Shown one piece after another: positions 42,416-49,745 of a DNA stretch of 64,000 nucleotides (positions are counted from its first letter, which is position 1; each line of letters starts with the position of its first letter). Position numbers and translations under genes: made by a program. Location: the NCBI GenBank assembly GCA_028284865.1, contig JANQQV010000020.1, forward strand, positions 372,001 through 436,000. The letters run 5' to 3'. The stretch comes from Rhodothermales bacterium. Its GTDB lineage: Bacteria > Bacteroidota > Rhodothermia > Rhodothermales > UBA10348. Under the pieces are notes generated by a model. That model searched no databases. It saw only the letters and a list, made by a program, of their open reading frames with translations, and was not told the origin of the DNA.

Positions 42416-42754
42416 CTACTCAATCCACATCCAATCGATCAACGGACCGTCATCCGACGCGGCCACGCTGACCTGGACCAGTATTTCGTCATCGTGCGCT
42501 TTGGATGTCAGCACGTACAGGAATACCGGTTGGCCTGATCGCATGAACGAGCCGAGGTAACGACGACGCTCAATGGCTCTGAGCGGACCACCCAGGTCGC
42601 GGGAGGCGTTGACGAATGCCTCTGCTGAAACCTGTTGCCGGAAAGACTCCGAGACAATGTTGCTGAAGAGCGCATAGTCCCCCGAAGCGTGTGCTTTCAA
42701 TGCCTCGACAACCAGCGGGTCGACTTCCGTATGATGTATGGGTTCGATGCTCAT
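42416..42754 (-). CDS. Hypothetical small soluble protein
   Basis: 112 aa. Helical first half (VEALKAHASGDYALFSNIVSESFRQQVSAEAFVNASRDLGG) and strands in the second (RYLGSFMRSGQPVFLYVLTSKAHDDEILVQVSV ... DWMWIE). The pattern, with a helix pair followed by antiparallel strands and a final W-x-x-x, resembles small NTF2-like/DUF3887-type proteins, but that is a weak reading. No signal peptide. ATG at 42754, 10 bp after the stop of the glycine-zipper gene, and 18 bp before the GNAT gene: a three-gene operon is likely. Confidence 0.65.
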   Translation of the reverse strand: MSIEPIHHTEVDPLVVEALKAHASGDYALFSNIVSESFRQQVSAEAFVNASRDLGGPLRAIERRRYLGSFMRSGQPVFLYVLTSKAHDDEILVQVSVAASDDGPLIDWMWIE

Positions 42755-42764
42755 GGCGCACGTC

Positions 42765-42911
42765 TTATTCGCCGGACATCAACTGCTCCCGACGATCATA
42801 CCCCAAACCAAAAACGATACCAAGAGCAATCCCCAGTCCGACATTGCCGAGCGCTGCACCCAGCGCAACGCCAAGGGCAAGGCCGATTCCAACTCCTTTG
42901 TTCTTCTGCAT
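42765..42911 (-). CDS. 48-aa glycine-zipper membrane microprotein (not in ORF track)
   Basis: Minus-strand ATG at 42911 with AGTTGAC upstream, TAA at 42765. The product begins MQKNKGVGIG and continues with LALGVALGAALGNVGLGIAL, a GxxxG-rich hydrophobic stretch long enough for one or two tight helices, ending YDRREQLMSGE. Glycine-zipper microproteins of this kind occur in many Bacteroidota and usually insert in a membrane. It is too short for the supplied track. It lies 10 bp ahead of the gene at 42416, which supports it as the first gene of a small operon. Function unknown. Confidence 0.65.
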   Translation of the reverse strand: MQKNKGVGIGLALGVALGAALGNVGLGIALGIVFGLGYDRREQLMSGE

Positions 42912-43019
42912 GTCAACTTGCTCAACTGATTGATTCAATGCTAGGCCTACGATGTCCGACGCAGCGAAGTTACCCTTATGACCGAGGCGGGAGTCGATTC
43001 GACCTTGAACATTGAATCA

Positions 43020-43385
43020 TCAAATCTCGCCCGCCTGCTTCTCATCAATCAGCGAGAAGATGTTGCCGGAAGGATCCCACACGGAGCAGGTCCTTCCTCC
43101 CCATTCGTGGACTTCAATGCCGGAAGTCTTGAACCCAGCGGAGACAACACGCTCGATCACCTCATCAAGGGCATCCGTCGCGATGAATAGGCCTGAGTGA
43201 CCCGAACCGAAGTACTCTTCCGTCCACTCGTAGACTTTCAACACCATCCCGCCCAGGTTGTAGTTCGTAAATCGGTGCGGGGTACTTGCGAAATCACGGT
43301 CGACGCTCAAACCGATCACGTCCTCGTAGAAAACCTTGGAAGCCGCGTAGTCTTTGGCATGGAATGACGTGAATAGAGCTTTCAT
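43020..43385 (-). CDS. VOC family protein
   Basis: 121 aa. MKALFTSFHAKDYAASKVFYEDVIGLSV opens the fold and SVWDPSGNIFSLIDE closes it, the characteristic VOC motifs; VLKVYEWTEEYFGSGHSGLFIATDALDEVIERVVSAG lies between. Glyoxalase-like, substrate unknown. The ATG at 43385 is used; the 29 additional track residues lie in the promoter region shared with the GH5 gene. The 108-bp spacer towards the glycine-zipper gene contains nothing I can name. Confidence 0.86.
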   Translation of the reverse strand: MKALFTSFHAKDYAASKVFYEDVIGLSVDRDFASTPHRFTNYNLGGMVLKVYEWTEEYFGSGHSGLFIATDALDEVIERVVSAGFKTSGIEVHEWGGRTCSVWDPSGNIFSLIDEKQAGEI

Positions 43386-43478
43386 GGCGTGCTTTGTTCG
43401 ATGAACGGGACGGCACCGCGTTGGTCGCGATCGTAGCTTTCTCAGGTTAGTCTTCGCCAAGCCACTCCGCAACCGTCC

Positions 43479-44600
43479 ATGGGCCGTTCATTCACATACC
43501 TGATTCTGCTCTTGCTGGCGATTCCTATGGTGGCCTGCTCAAGCTCTCCTACCGACTCGGGAGATTCGGACGAGCCTGACTTCCCAACAGCTGAGCAAGT
43601 CTTGGCCGCCATGGGAGACGGTTTCAACCTGGGAAATGTATTCGAGAATGGAGGCAATCCACCCACATTCGGAGCGTCTCAACCTGTCATAGCGGCTTAC
43701 GAATTGGCTGGCATGCAGCACGTGCGCATCCCGGTGACATGGATGGACGAGTTCGGTGGAGATCATCTTGCCGATCAGGACGGAAACGTCAATTTCAGCC
43801 ATTCCCGATTCCAGGAGCTCAAGCGAACCATCGATTTCGCCCTGGCCCGTGATCTGTACGTCATTATCAACGCCCATCACGAGCGATCCTTCAAGGAGCA
43901 CTACGACGGAAGCGCAGCATTCGACAACCGGTTCACGACGCTCTGGACGAACATTGCCAACTACTTCGCGGACTACGACCACCGGCTGGTTTTCGAGTTG
44001 TTGAACGAGCCTGAAGGAGCTTTTGGTGGTTGGGGTGGCTCGGTCGGACCCACGGATCCACTGGGATACGAGCGAACCCGTCACATCTACCAGATCGGCG
44101 TCCAAGCCGTTCGCGCTACCGGAGGAACCAATGCGCAGCGGACGATTCTCATCGGTACCAATGTGCATGGAAATCACCAGTACATCGACGAAGTCTATCC
44201 GACTATCGCGGCCGTGCCCGGTGGCGGCAGTGATCCCTACATCGCCATCGAACTCCATACCTACGATCCGTGGGAGTTCTGTGGTCAGGATGGCAGCAAC
44301 AGCGCCTTTCCAGGTGTCCAGGCCATTGAAAGCGGGATGCGCAGCGTCATCGCTCATGCCCGGACACTGGGCGTGCCGGTCCACTATGGCGAATTCGGGG
44401 TCGGACGTCGCGAGGATCAGTCAGCGCGCAATACGGACCTGGTCAGAAGCTTCTATCGCACCATCGCCCGTGTTGCCCGCGAAGAGAACATTCCGCATTC
44501 TGCCTGGGACGATCGCGGTTGGTTCGGCCTCGTGACCGGCAATAGCCAGTCAGGCTACGAATTCCTGTACGATATCGTACCCACCATGCTGGAAGACTGA
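43479..44600 (+). CDS. GH5 endoglucanase-like lipoprotein
   Basis: 373 aa. Lipobox AIPMVACSSS (Cys20) and a Ser/Asp linker, then a GH5 (beta/alpha)8 barrel: GFNLGNVFENGG, MQHVRIPVTWMDEF, YVIINAHHERSF, the acid/base Glu in FELLNEPEG, and the nucleophile Glu in HYGEFGVG. The NEP and EFG motifs are both intact, so it should be active on beta-1,4- or mixed-linkage glucans. It lies at the envelope, in the same 15-kb interval as two GH16 enzymes and a xylose pathway. Not associated with a LacI-type site. Three 27-bp repeats follow its stop. Confidence 0.92.
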   Translation: MGRSFTYLILLLLAIPMVACSSSPTDSGDSDEPDFPTAEQVLAAMGDGFNLGNVFENGGNPPTFGASQPVIAAYELAGMQHVRIPVTWMDEFGGDHLADQDGNVNFSHSRFQELKRTIDFALARDLYVIINAHHERSFKEHYDGSAAFDNRFTTLWTNIANYFADYDHRLVFELLNEPEGAFGGWGGSVGPTDPLGYERTRHIYQIGVQAVRATGGTNAQRTILIGTNVHGNHQYIDEVYPTIAAVPGGGSDPYIAIELHTYDPWEFCGQDGSNSAFPGVQAIESGMRSVIAHARTLGVPVHYGEFGVGRREDQSARNTDLVRSFYRTIARVAREENIPHSAWDDRGWFGLVTGNSQSGYEFLYDIVPTMLED

Positions 44601-44618
44601 GCTGGATGAGGCATTCAG

Positions 44619-44699
44619 CCGGCCAATTCTGTGCTCATCACGTTGCCGGCCGATTCTGGGCTCGTCACTTTACCGGCCGATTCTGGGCTCGTCATGCGA
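44619..44699. repeat. 27-bp tandem repeat, three copies
   Basis: Units start at 44619, 44646 and 44673. The core CCGGCCGATTCTGGGCTCGT is identical in copies 2 and 3; copy 1 has three changes (CCGGCCAATTCTGTGCTCAT). The last unit runs into the final codons of the aminotransferase gene. It fills the space between the convergent GH5 and aminotransferase genes. Confidence 0.9.
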
Positions 44700-45987
44700 C
44701 CAACTGCTTCAGCGCATCGACCAGCTTGGCGAGATCCGGGGGCAAGTTGTAAAGGGCCGGAGTCACGCGAACACAGTCGCCCGCGGCAACTCCAGTCCGC
44801 GCAACGGTGAATATTCCAAAGTCCTCGACCAGTTGACGAACCAATGCACGGTTTGCATCCCCTGACGTCCCGCCGTTCAAGCGGAAACTGGTGATGGCAC
44901 CAATCAGCTCGTCGTTTTCCGGTGTCAGGACATCCACACCTTCAACATCCCGAACTTCCTGAACCCATAGGTCGCGCAGATAGCGGATGCGTGCGTACTT
45001 GTTTTCCCAACCGATCGATTCCTGGAAATCCAGGGCGTCTGGCACAGTAAGGATGGTGGCGAAGTTCATCGTGCCCGTATGCAAGCGGCTGTAGATCGAA
45101 TCCAGACTTCCTGGGTCGCCATGCGCCCGGTCGATGCCACTCAGACCAGCTTCGCGGATCACCATGGCCCCGACACCAATAGGCGCACCGATCCACTTGT
45201 GCAGATTCAATCCCACGTAGTCGGCACCGAACCCGTCGATATCGAGCGGAATGTGGCCCCAGGAATGGGCGGCATCCACTACGACATCGATCCCTCGTGA
45301 ACGAGCGAGCGCTGTGATCTCTCGAACCGGATGAATCAGGCCCGTCTTGTTGTTCGCGTGGGTCAGAAGCAGAAAACGCGTTCGCGGGTGCGCGTTCAAC
45401 GCTTCCCGATACGCCTCAACGATCTGCTCCACCGTCTCAGCAGGCTCAGGAATGACCAACCGAGCTACTTCAGCTCCCTTTCTGACGGCCAGCTCGTCCA
45501 TCGCCTGCTGCATGGCCGGATAATCCAGATCGGCATACATCACCGTCTCCCCTGGCTCCAGACGATTGTACTGACTGATCAATGCCTGAAGGGCTTCTGT
45601 CGCATTCCGTGAGAAGGCGATTTCGCCTGATGAGATGCCCAAAGCTGCAGCTACGCGTTCCGTGATGTCCCGGGCTTCCCGGTTGAAACGGGTACGTGCG
45701 TAGTAAGAACTCTCCCGATTAACGCGGATGGTGTTGCGATGGAATGCTTCCAATACCGGGGTCGCCATCATGCCCCAATAGCCGCCCTCTAGATTGGTGA
45801 CCTCGTCGGTGACGTCGTATTGAGCGGCGACCTGCTCCCAGTACGTTTCGTCACGTGCAACGACTGCCGCCGCATCGTGGCGTGCTGCAGGCATCGTCGG
45901 TCGGGGCCGTCCCGAGGCTGGGACCGGGAGAGCGAGCGCAGCCGAGGCCAGGCCAGCGCGACGTAGGAATTGGCGACGAGAGGTCAT
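44692..45987 (-). CDS. Tat-exported class V aminotransferase (isopenicillin-N-epimerase-like)
   Basis: 431 aa. Tat signal SRRQFLRRAGLASAALALP at the N-terminus, then a PLP fold type I enzyme: ISSGEIAFSRNATEALQALI, ANNKTGLIHPVREITAL, the Asp of DVVVDAAHSWGHIP that supports the PLP ring, and the Schiff-base Lys in GLNLHKWIGAPIG. This is the class V group that contains isopenicillin N epimerase-like and cysteine desulfurase-like enzymes. A Tat signal fits a cofactor-containing protein folded before export to the periplasm; the substrate cannot be predicted. ATG 45987. Its 3' end contains the last copy of the 27-bp tandem repeat. Confidence 0.87.
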   Translation of the reverse strand: MTSRRQFLRRAGLASAALALPVPASGRPRPTMPAARHDAAAVVARDETYWEQVAAQYDVTDEVTNLEGGYWGMMATPVLEAFHRNTIRVNRESSYYARTRFNREARDITERVAAALGISSGEIAFSRNATEALQALISQYNRLEPGETVMYADLDYPAMQQAMDELAVRKGAEVARLVIPEPAETVEQIVEAYREALNAHPRTRFLLLTHANNKTGLIHPVREITALARSRGIDVVVDAAHSWGHIPLDIDGFGADYVGLNLHKWIGAPIGVGAMVIREAGLSGIDRAHGDPGSLDSIYSRLHTGTMNFATILTVPDALDFQESIGWENKYARIRYLRDLWVQEVRDVEGVDVLTPENDELIGAITSFRLNGGTSGDANRALVRQLVEDFGIFTVARTGVAAGDCVRVTPALYNLPPDLAKLVDALKQLVA

Positions 45988-46009
45988 GGGTTGCGAAGAT
46001 TAGGCCGTG

Positions 46010-46888
46010 CTAATGGCGACGGAAAGCGAGGCCTTCCTTGAAGTCATCAGATCCGTCTTTCCGTACCAATTCCCCACCGCACATGTTGCAGCATCGTGCG
46101 TCATCCTCATGCCCCTCCTTCATGCAATGGGGGCACACACGTGGATTGACACCTCGTTTGGCGTTGATGAGCTCGGCGGACACGATCCCGGTGGGTACGG
46201 CGATGATCGCATAGCCGGCAATCATGACCAAGGCGGCCATGAATTGGCCCAAATTGGTTGTTGGACTGATGTCTCCGTACCCGACTGTGGTAATCGTGAC
46301 AATCGCCCAGTAAATGCTCCTAGGGATACTGTCGAACTGGCTGGCTCCGGCCCCCCTCCCTTCGATCAGATACATGAACGATCCGATGACGATCACGGAG
46401 AGCAGCACGAAATACAGGAAAACGGCAATCTTCTGGCGGCTACGCAATAAGGCCGCAGAAATGATATCTCCCTGATACAGAAAGTTGTGCAGCTTGAAAA
46501 TCCTGAAGACCCTGAGTAGACGAAGCACACGGATGACGGCTCCGACCTGGGATCCAGCAAATAGCAGACTGAGATAGGTCGGTAGAATCGAGAGGAGATC
46601 AATGACGCCGTAAAAACTCGTGATGTACTTCAGCGGCCGCAGCGCACAGTAGATCCGGATCGCGTACTCGATGGTGAAGAAGACGGTGAAGATCCACTCC
46701 AACGCATAGAAGAGCTCGTGATACTGCGCATCCAGCGACGGAATACTCTCCAGAAAAACCGTCGTCACACTGGCCAGGATCATCACCAGGAGCCAGATAT
46801 CGAAGGTCCTCCCCGTTGACGAGTCGGCCTCGAAAATGATGTGATACAGCTTCGCCTGCAGGGGCGACAGTCGTCGTTCGCTTTTCAT
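46010..46888 (-). CDS. Kv-type voltage-gated potassium channel with C-terminal zinc ribbon
   Basis: 292 aa. Six helices: S1 FDIWLLVMILASVTTVFLES, S2 ALEWIFTVFFTIEYAIRIYC, S3 VIDLLSILPTYLSLL, S4 with regularly spaced Arg (RVLRLLRVFRIFKL), S5, pore helix and the selectivity filter TTVGYGD, then S6. After S6 comes CPHCMKEGHEDDARCCNMCGGEL, a CxxC...CxxC zinc-ribbon-like tail. Selective K+ conductance in the inner membrane, gated by voltage, is expected. The ATG at 46888 is used; the frame stays open upstream to 47005 through a region of inverted repeats that is more likely leader RNA. Confidence 0.9.
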   Translation of the reverse strand: MKSERRLSPLQAKLYHIIFEADSSTGRTFDIWLLVMILASVTTVFLESIPSLDAQYHELFYALEWIFTVFFTIEYAIRIYCALRPLKYITSFYGVIDLLSILPTYLSLLFAGSQVGAVIRVLRLLRVFRIFKLHNFLYQGDIISAALLRSRQKIAVFLYFVLLSVIVIGSFMYLIEGRGAGASQFDSIPRSIYWAIVTITTVGYGDISPTTNLGQFMAALVMIAGYAIIAVPTGIVSAELINAKRGVNPRVCPHCMKEGHEDDARCCNMCGGELVRKDGSDDFKEGLAFRRH

Positions 46889-46937
46889 GACGAAATGGCT
46901 AGATCGAGCACTTGTATTTCCGGCATCCCCCACGGCA

Positions 46938-46974
46938 GCCGTCCTTTCTCGGCCTTTCAGCTGAAAAGGACGGC
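46938..46974. repeat. Inverted repeat A (K+ channel leader)
   Basis: GCCGTCCTTT (46938-46947) and AAAGGACGGC (46965-46974) with an internal near-palindrome around CAGCTG. It overlaps the base of repeat B, so the two stems cannot both form fully. Confidence 0.65.
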
Positions 46975-47008
46975 CCTTGGGCATCATGCCCGGAATGATG
47001 CCCAAGGG
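46974..47008. repeat. Inverted repeat B between MarR and K+ channel genes
   Basis: CCCTTGGGCATCAT and ATGATGCCCAAGGG, perfect 14-bp arms with a 7-nt loop. On the minus strand it is followed by CCGTCCTTTTC, so it may terminate the MarR transcript; flanking AAGGAC/GTCCTT extends the stem. Confidence 0.8.
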
Positions 47009-47050
47009 TAGGGTCCTTCCCCAAGTAGCGCAACCGGGGATTCTCGCACA

Positions 47051-47458
47051 TCAACGAGCAAACAATCGCTCAAGCGCATCCTGCTGCGTCTTGGACAGTC
47101 CCTCGAGCATGCTGTCCGCGACATGCTCTACGGTTGTCGTCGAATCCTCCAACAAGGTTTTGCCGGCATCGGTTAATGCGACGAGACTCTTGCGGGCATC
47201 CCGGGGATGCGATTCTTTGCGAACCATGCCGAGCTTCTCCATGGGAGCGAGAATGCGGGTCACTCCTGATGCAGTACGTCCAACAGAACGAGCCAACTCT
47301 ATGCGCGGCATCGTGGATGTCGGGCTCTGCGATAACTGGAAGAGCACTTGGTACTCGGTATAACTGATACCATGGATGCTGAGATTGGCATCCATTCGTT
47401 TCAATGCGTCGGTACTGAATTGCACCATCGACATGAAAATGAAGTCTGAATTACTCAT
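47051..47458 (-). CDS. MarR-family transcriptional regulator
   Basis: 135 aa. Winged-helix MarR fold: LSIHGISYTEYQVLFQLSQSP, the recognition part RIELARSVGRTASGVTRILAPMEKLG and the wing MVRKESHPRDARKSLVALTDAGKTLL (with the conserved DxRxxxxxLT). Homodimeric repressor, probably ligand-controlled. An 18-bp dyad (TACTTGA-CCGC-TCAAGTA) begins 19 bp upstream of the ATG, in the right place for autoregulation. The K+ channel gene lies downstream on the same strand after a region of hairpins; the GNAT gene upstream ends 54 bp away. Confidence 0.92.
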   Translation of the reverse strand: MSNSDFIFMSMVQFSTDALKRMDANLSIHGISYTEYQVLFQLSQSPTSTMPRIELARSVGRTASGVTRILAPMEKLGMVRKESHPRDARKSLVALTDAGKTLLEDSTTTVEHVADSMLEGLSKTQQDALERLFAR

Positions 47459-47476
47459 GATCTTATTATTGCTTTA

Positions 47477-47494
47477 TACTTGACCGCTCAAGTA
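47477..47494. promoter_or_regulatory. Predicted MarR operator
   Basis: TACTTGACCGCTCAAGTA: perfect 7-bp arms around CCGC. TTGA-N(x)-TCAA dyads are typical for MarR-family repressors, and this one lies between the GNAT stop and the MarR start. Confidence 0.72.
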
Positions 47495-47511
47495 CACCGC
47501 AATTTTGATCA

Positions 47512-47952
47512 TTACCCAAGTGGGCGCTGCATGGTCACCATGTCCCACCCAGGTCCGTATCCGTCCTTATTCACTGCGACGGTTTGAAAGCCGAATTGCT
47601 CGAAGAATCCCATGACGCTTGGGATGGTCCTGAGTCGAGCATACTGGAGGCCCTCAGCACCTGACATATCCTTCAAGCGATATGTCATCAGTGCCTTACC
47701 CAGTCCCTGACCGTGATGATCACGATGGACTATGCCCCAGGTCAGCGCAGCGATTTCAGATGAGTCCTTTGCCCACCCTCCGCAGGCTACGACGGCATCA
47801 CCCTGTTCACCGACGAAGTACACACCCGGCAATTCGTCGAGGAATTGCTCGAACTCGGAGCGATCGGCCACTGAAAAGAATTCCGGAGTGTTGCTAGTCA
47901 GCAATACCAGACAGGAATCCCGGTCCTCAGGAGTGTATGGTCTGATTTTCAT
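47512..47952 (-). CDS. GNAT N-acetyltransferase
   Basis: 146 aa. MKIRPYTPEDRDSCLVLLTSN is the typical GNAT opening, motif A is WGIVHRDHHGQGLGKALMTYRLKDM and the end is FFEQFGFQTVAVNKDGYGPGWDMVTM. Substrate unknown. Same strand as the DUF6122 gene upstream with a 45-bp gap, so it may close that operon. ATG at 47952. The predicted MarR operator lies just after its stop. Confidence 0.88.
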   Translation of the reverse strand: MKIRPYTPEDRDSCLVLLTSNTPEFFSVADRSEFEQFLDELPGVYFVGEQGDAVVACGGWAKDSSEIAALTWGIVHRDHHGQGLGKALMTYRLKDMSGAEGLQYARLRTIPSVMGFFEQFGFQTVAVNKDGYGPGWDMVTMQRPLG

Positions 47953-47997
47953 AGGTACCGTGTCCTTACGGAATCGACTAGGATCTTCGCCTCGCGC

Positions 47998-48342
47998 CTA
48001 CACCAGGCAATCTATCCAGTCCAAGGCCATGTGGATGAGAAGTCCCAGGCTGGCAAGGTAAATCACCCACCATACGTTGCGCGGTTTCTCATCCCGCATC
48101 CGTCGGTGCATCAACAGGGAAACCACGAAAGCAACGACGTAGGTAGCAATCAGCGGCTCCGCATGAAACGGGTGGAAGCCGATTGAACACCGCTCAGGAT
48201 CGTAGATCGGATCTGCAAACAGATGGTCCAGATCAACCGCCATCGTGGCAATCATGATTGTGAACGCAGAACGCCACAGCTTCCGATAGAAAACGCCCGC
48301 CACTACAAGCGGAATGATGAAGTGAAGTGCAATGTGAACCAC
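47998..48342 (-). CDS. DUF6122-family membrane protein
   Basis: 114 aa. GTG start at 48342, 3 bp after the YdeI-like stop, suggesting coupled translation. Hydrophobic segments with the conserved core TMAVDLDHLFADPIYDPERCSIGFHPFHAEPL, which is the hallmark of DUF6122 (a small Bacteroidota family). The Asp/His-rich core recalls the membrane-bound metal-dependent hydrolases of the YdjM type (LxDLDHL...H), so metal binding is plausible, but no activity is known to me. Confidence 0.8.
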   Translation of the reverse strand: MVHIALHFIIPLVVAGVFYRKLWRSAFTIMIATMAVDLDHLFADPIYDPERCSIGFHPFHAEPLIATYVVAFVVSLLMHRRMRDEKPRNVWWVIYLASLGLLIHMALDWIDCLV

Positions 48343-48345
48343 GAA

Positions 48346-48966
48346 TCAGCGCTCCTGAGCACCTTTACCGGCAATGATCTTGTCCCGGAATTTCGCGATC
48401 CGGGCGATGCGCGTTTCGGGCTTTTTAGCCCCATTCAGATTGATGACATAGCTGCGCTGTCGGCCTGGTGTCAATCGATTGAACGCTTCGGCCAATTCAA
48501 CATCAGCATCCAGTGCTTCGGACAACTCTTCAGGGTAATCCAGTCTGATCGCCTCCTTTGGCGGCTTGCTGCCCGCTTTCGCGTAGCCAATGGCTTCGTC
48601 CAGATAGGAAAGGACGATGGGCTTCAACTCCCGCACCTGGTCATTCCGGGTAAACCGAATCATGTCTGGATGACGCGTATTGGCGCCTTGCTTTTCCAGC
48701 ACTTGGTGGGTATCGGTCATGAGTGCGGCATTAAAAAAGCTCAATCGAAAGTCCTTCCGGAAAGCGCCGATGATCACAATATTCCGACCCGCCGCCATGT
48801 AGCATGGGTGCGCCCATTTGAGCGTTTCCTCCAACCCAGCTTCCAGACAGAGCTGTCGGAGAGCCTCCAGTCCGGAAGTCCAATGTCGGGTTGAGCAATC
48901 AGATGTGGCATACCGCTCACATCGACCACAGCCATTGACAAAATACTCCTCGATGTCTGTGATCAT
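48346..48966 (-). CDS. YdeI/OmdA-like protein (DUF1801 + OmdA)
   Basis: 206 aa. The N-terminal half has LRQLCLEAGLEETLKWAHPCYMAAGRNIVIIGAFRKDFRLSFF, the DUF1801/iron-chaperone-like fold; the C-terminal half LDADVELAEAFNRLTPGRQRSYVINLNGAKKPETRIARI is the OmdA (bacteriocin-protection, YdeI) signature. Role in envelope stress or peptide tolerance has been suggested for relatives, but is not established here. Start at 48966 is chosen because ATGA overlaps the SGNH gene stop; the track's N-terminal extension reads the repeated end of that gene in another frame. Confidence 0.87.
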   Translation of the reverse strand: MITDIEEYFVNGCGRCERYATSDCSTRHWTSGLEALRQLCLEAGLEETLKWAHPCYMAAGRNIVIIGAFRKDFRLSFFNAALMTDTHQVLEKQGANTRHPDMIRFTRNDQVRELKPIVLSYLDEAIGYAKAGSKPPKEAIRLDYPEELSEALDADVELAEAFNRLTPGRQRSYVINLNGAKKPETRIARIAKFRDKIIAGKGAQER

Positions 48967-49736
48967 GCCGCGTTGTCCCCATCGGATGACCCTGGTCGTG
49001 GGCTTGCTTGCTCCTGAACCTCCACGTTCTTCCGAATCGCCACGTTCTTCCGAATTTCCTGGCCCATCGCTGACGCCCACAATCGGTAGATGCCTGGCCC
49101 AGGATGAAAACCATCCGTCGCCATCATGGATTCGTCCGCCTCGAATTCAATAGGCACAAAGGTGCATCCTTCCTCGGCACACGCATTCCTCAGAGCCGCG
49201 CTGAAGGTGTCCGCCTTGCTTCCCAGAAACCACCTCAAAGGCTGCGGGAGGGCCGGAAATGACTTTACCGGAGGCAGCCCTGAGACCACAATGAGCGGAT
49301 CCTCGAAGCGGTCCCTGATGATGGTGAAGAGTTGCCTCTGTTGATCCAGCCAATCATTGATCCCTATGCCGGAAGTAACGTCGTTGACACCGAACACGGA
49401 TACGACGACATCAAACGGCTGACGATCAATCCGATCGATACTCCGAAGGACGTTGGCGGTCTTGGCGCCGGTTCGGGCATGAAGATGCCACGCCACTCCT
49501 GACCACTCCGAAACCCGTGACAGCAGTACGCCCAGCAAGGCTTCATCTTGTGACTCCGCTCCTACTCCGGCGGCAGATGAGTCACCAAGGATAAGCAGAC
49601 GCAGGCGCGGCTCGGGGCCACTGGCCCCTTCCCGCTCTCCGGGTGGCTCCGGCAATCGCGGAATACTCTGCCGAACCCTCCACCCCTGGAGGAGAAGGAA
49701 CGGACCCAGAAGCACGGTCAGGATAGGGTTAGGCAT
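48963..49736 (-). CDS. SGNH/GDSL hydrolase
   Basis: 257 aa. N-terminal hydrophobic segment (ILTVLLGPFLLLQGW), then block I LLILGDSSAAGVGAE with the nucleophile Ser, block III VFGVNDVTSG and block V TDGFHPGPGIY with the Asp/His pair, so the catalytic set is complete. Probable esterase or lipase-like enzyme attached to the membrane. The ATG at 49736 is preferred over the TTG in the track. An 18-bp direct repeat near the 3' end gives IRKNVAIRKNV. It overlaps the YdeI-like gene by ATGA and follows a SnoaL-like gene by 9 bp. Confidence 0.87.
   Translation of the reverse strand: MPNPILTVLLGPFLLLQGWRVRQSIPRLPEPPGEREGASGPEPRLRLLILGDSSAAGVGAESQDEALLGVLLSRVSEWSGVAWHLHARTGAKTANVLRSIDRIDRQPFDVVVSVFGVNDVTSGIGINDWLDQQRQLFTIIRDRFEDPLIVVSGLPPVKSFPALPQPLRWFLGSKADTFSAALRNACAEEGCTFVPIEFEADESMMATDGFHPGPGIYRLWASAMGQEIRKNVAIRKNVEVQEQASPRPGSSDGDNAA
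49022..49057. repeat. 18-bp direct repeat within the SGNH gene
   Basis: CCACGTTCTTCCGAAT occurs twice with period 18 (49022 and 49040). In frame, it duplicates six residues near the SGNH C-terminus (IRKNV repeated), a typical slipped-strand expansion. Confidence 0.85.
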
Positions 49737-49745
49737 GGGATTCAA

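Noticed and set aside
42978-43190. 70-aa plus-strand ORF over the end of the VOC gene
   Set aside because: Starts in a spacer without a ribosome site and then runs antisense to the conserved VOC C-terminus.
43539-44384. 281-aa minus-strand ORF antisense to GH5
   Set aside because: GH5 motifs NEP and EFG are intact on the plus strand; the antisense frame has no recognisable features.
44619-44699. The three 27-bp units as a CRISPR array
   Set aside because: The repeats are directly adjacent with no unique spacers, and there are no cas genes; it is a simple tandem repeat.
46889-47005. 39-residue N-terminal extension of the K+ channel
   Set aside because: The frame is open, but it runs through two inverted repeats and lacks features of channel N-termini; ATG 46888 with a basic start fits better. 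A leader-peptide role remains possible.
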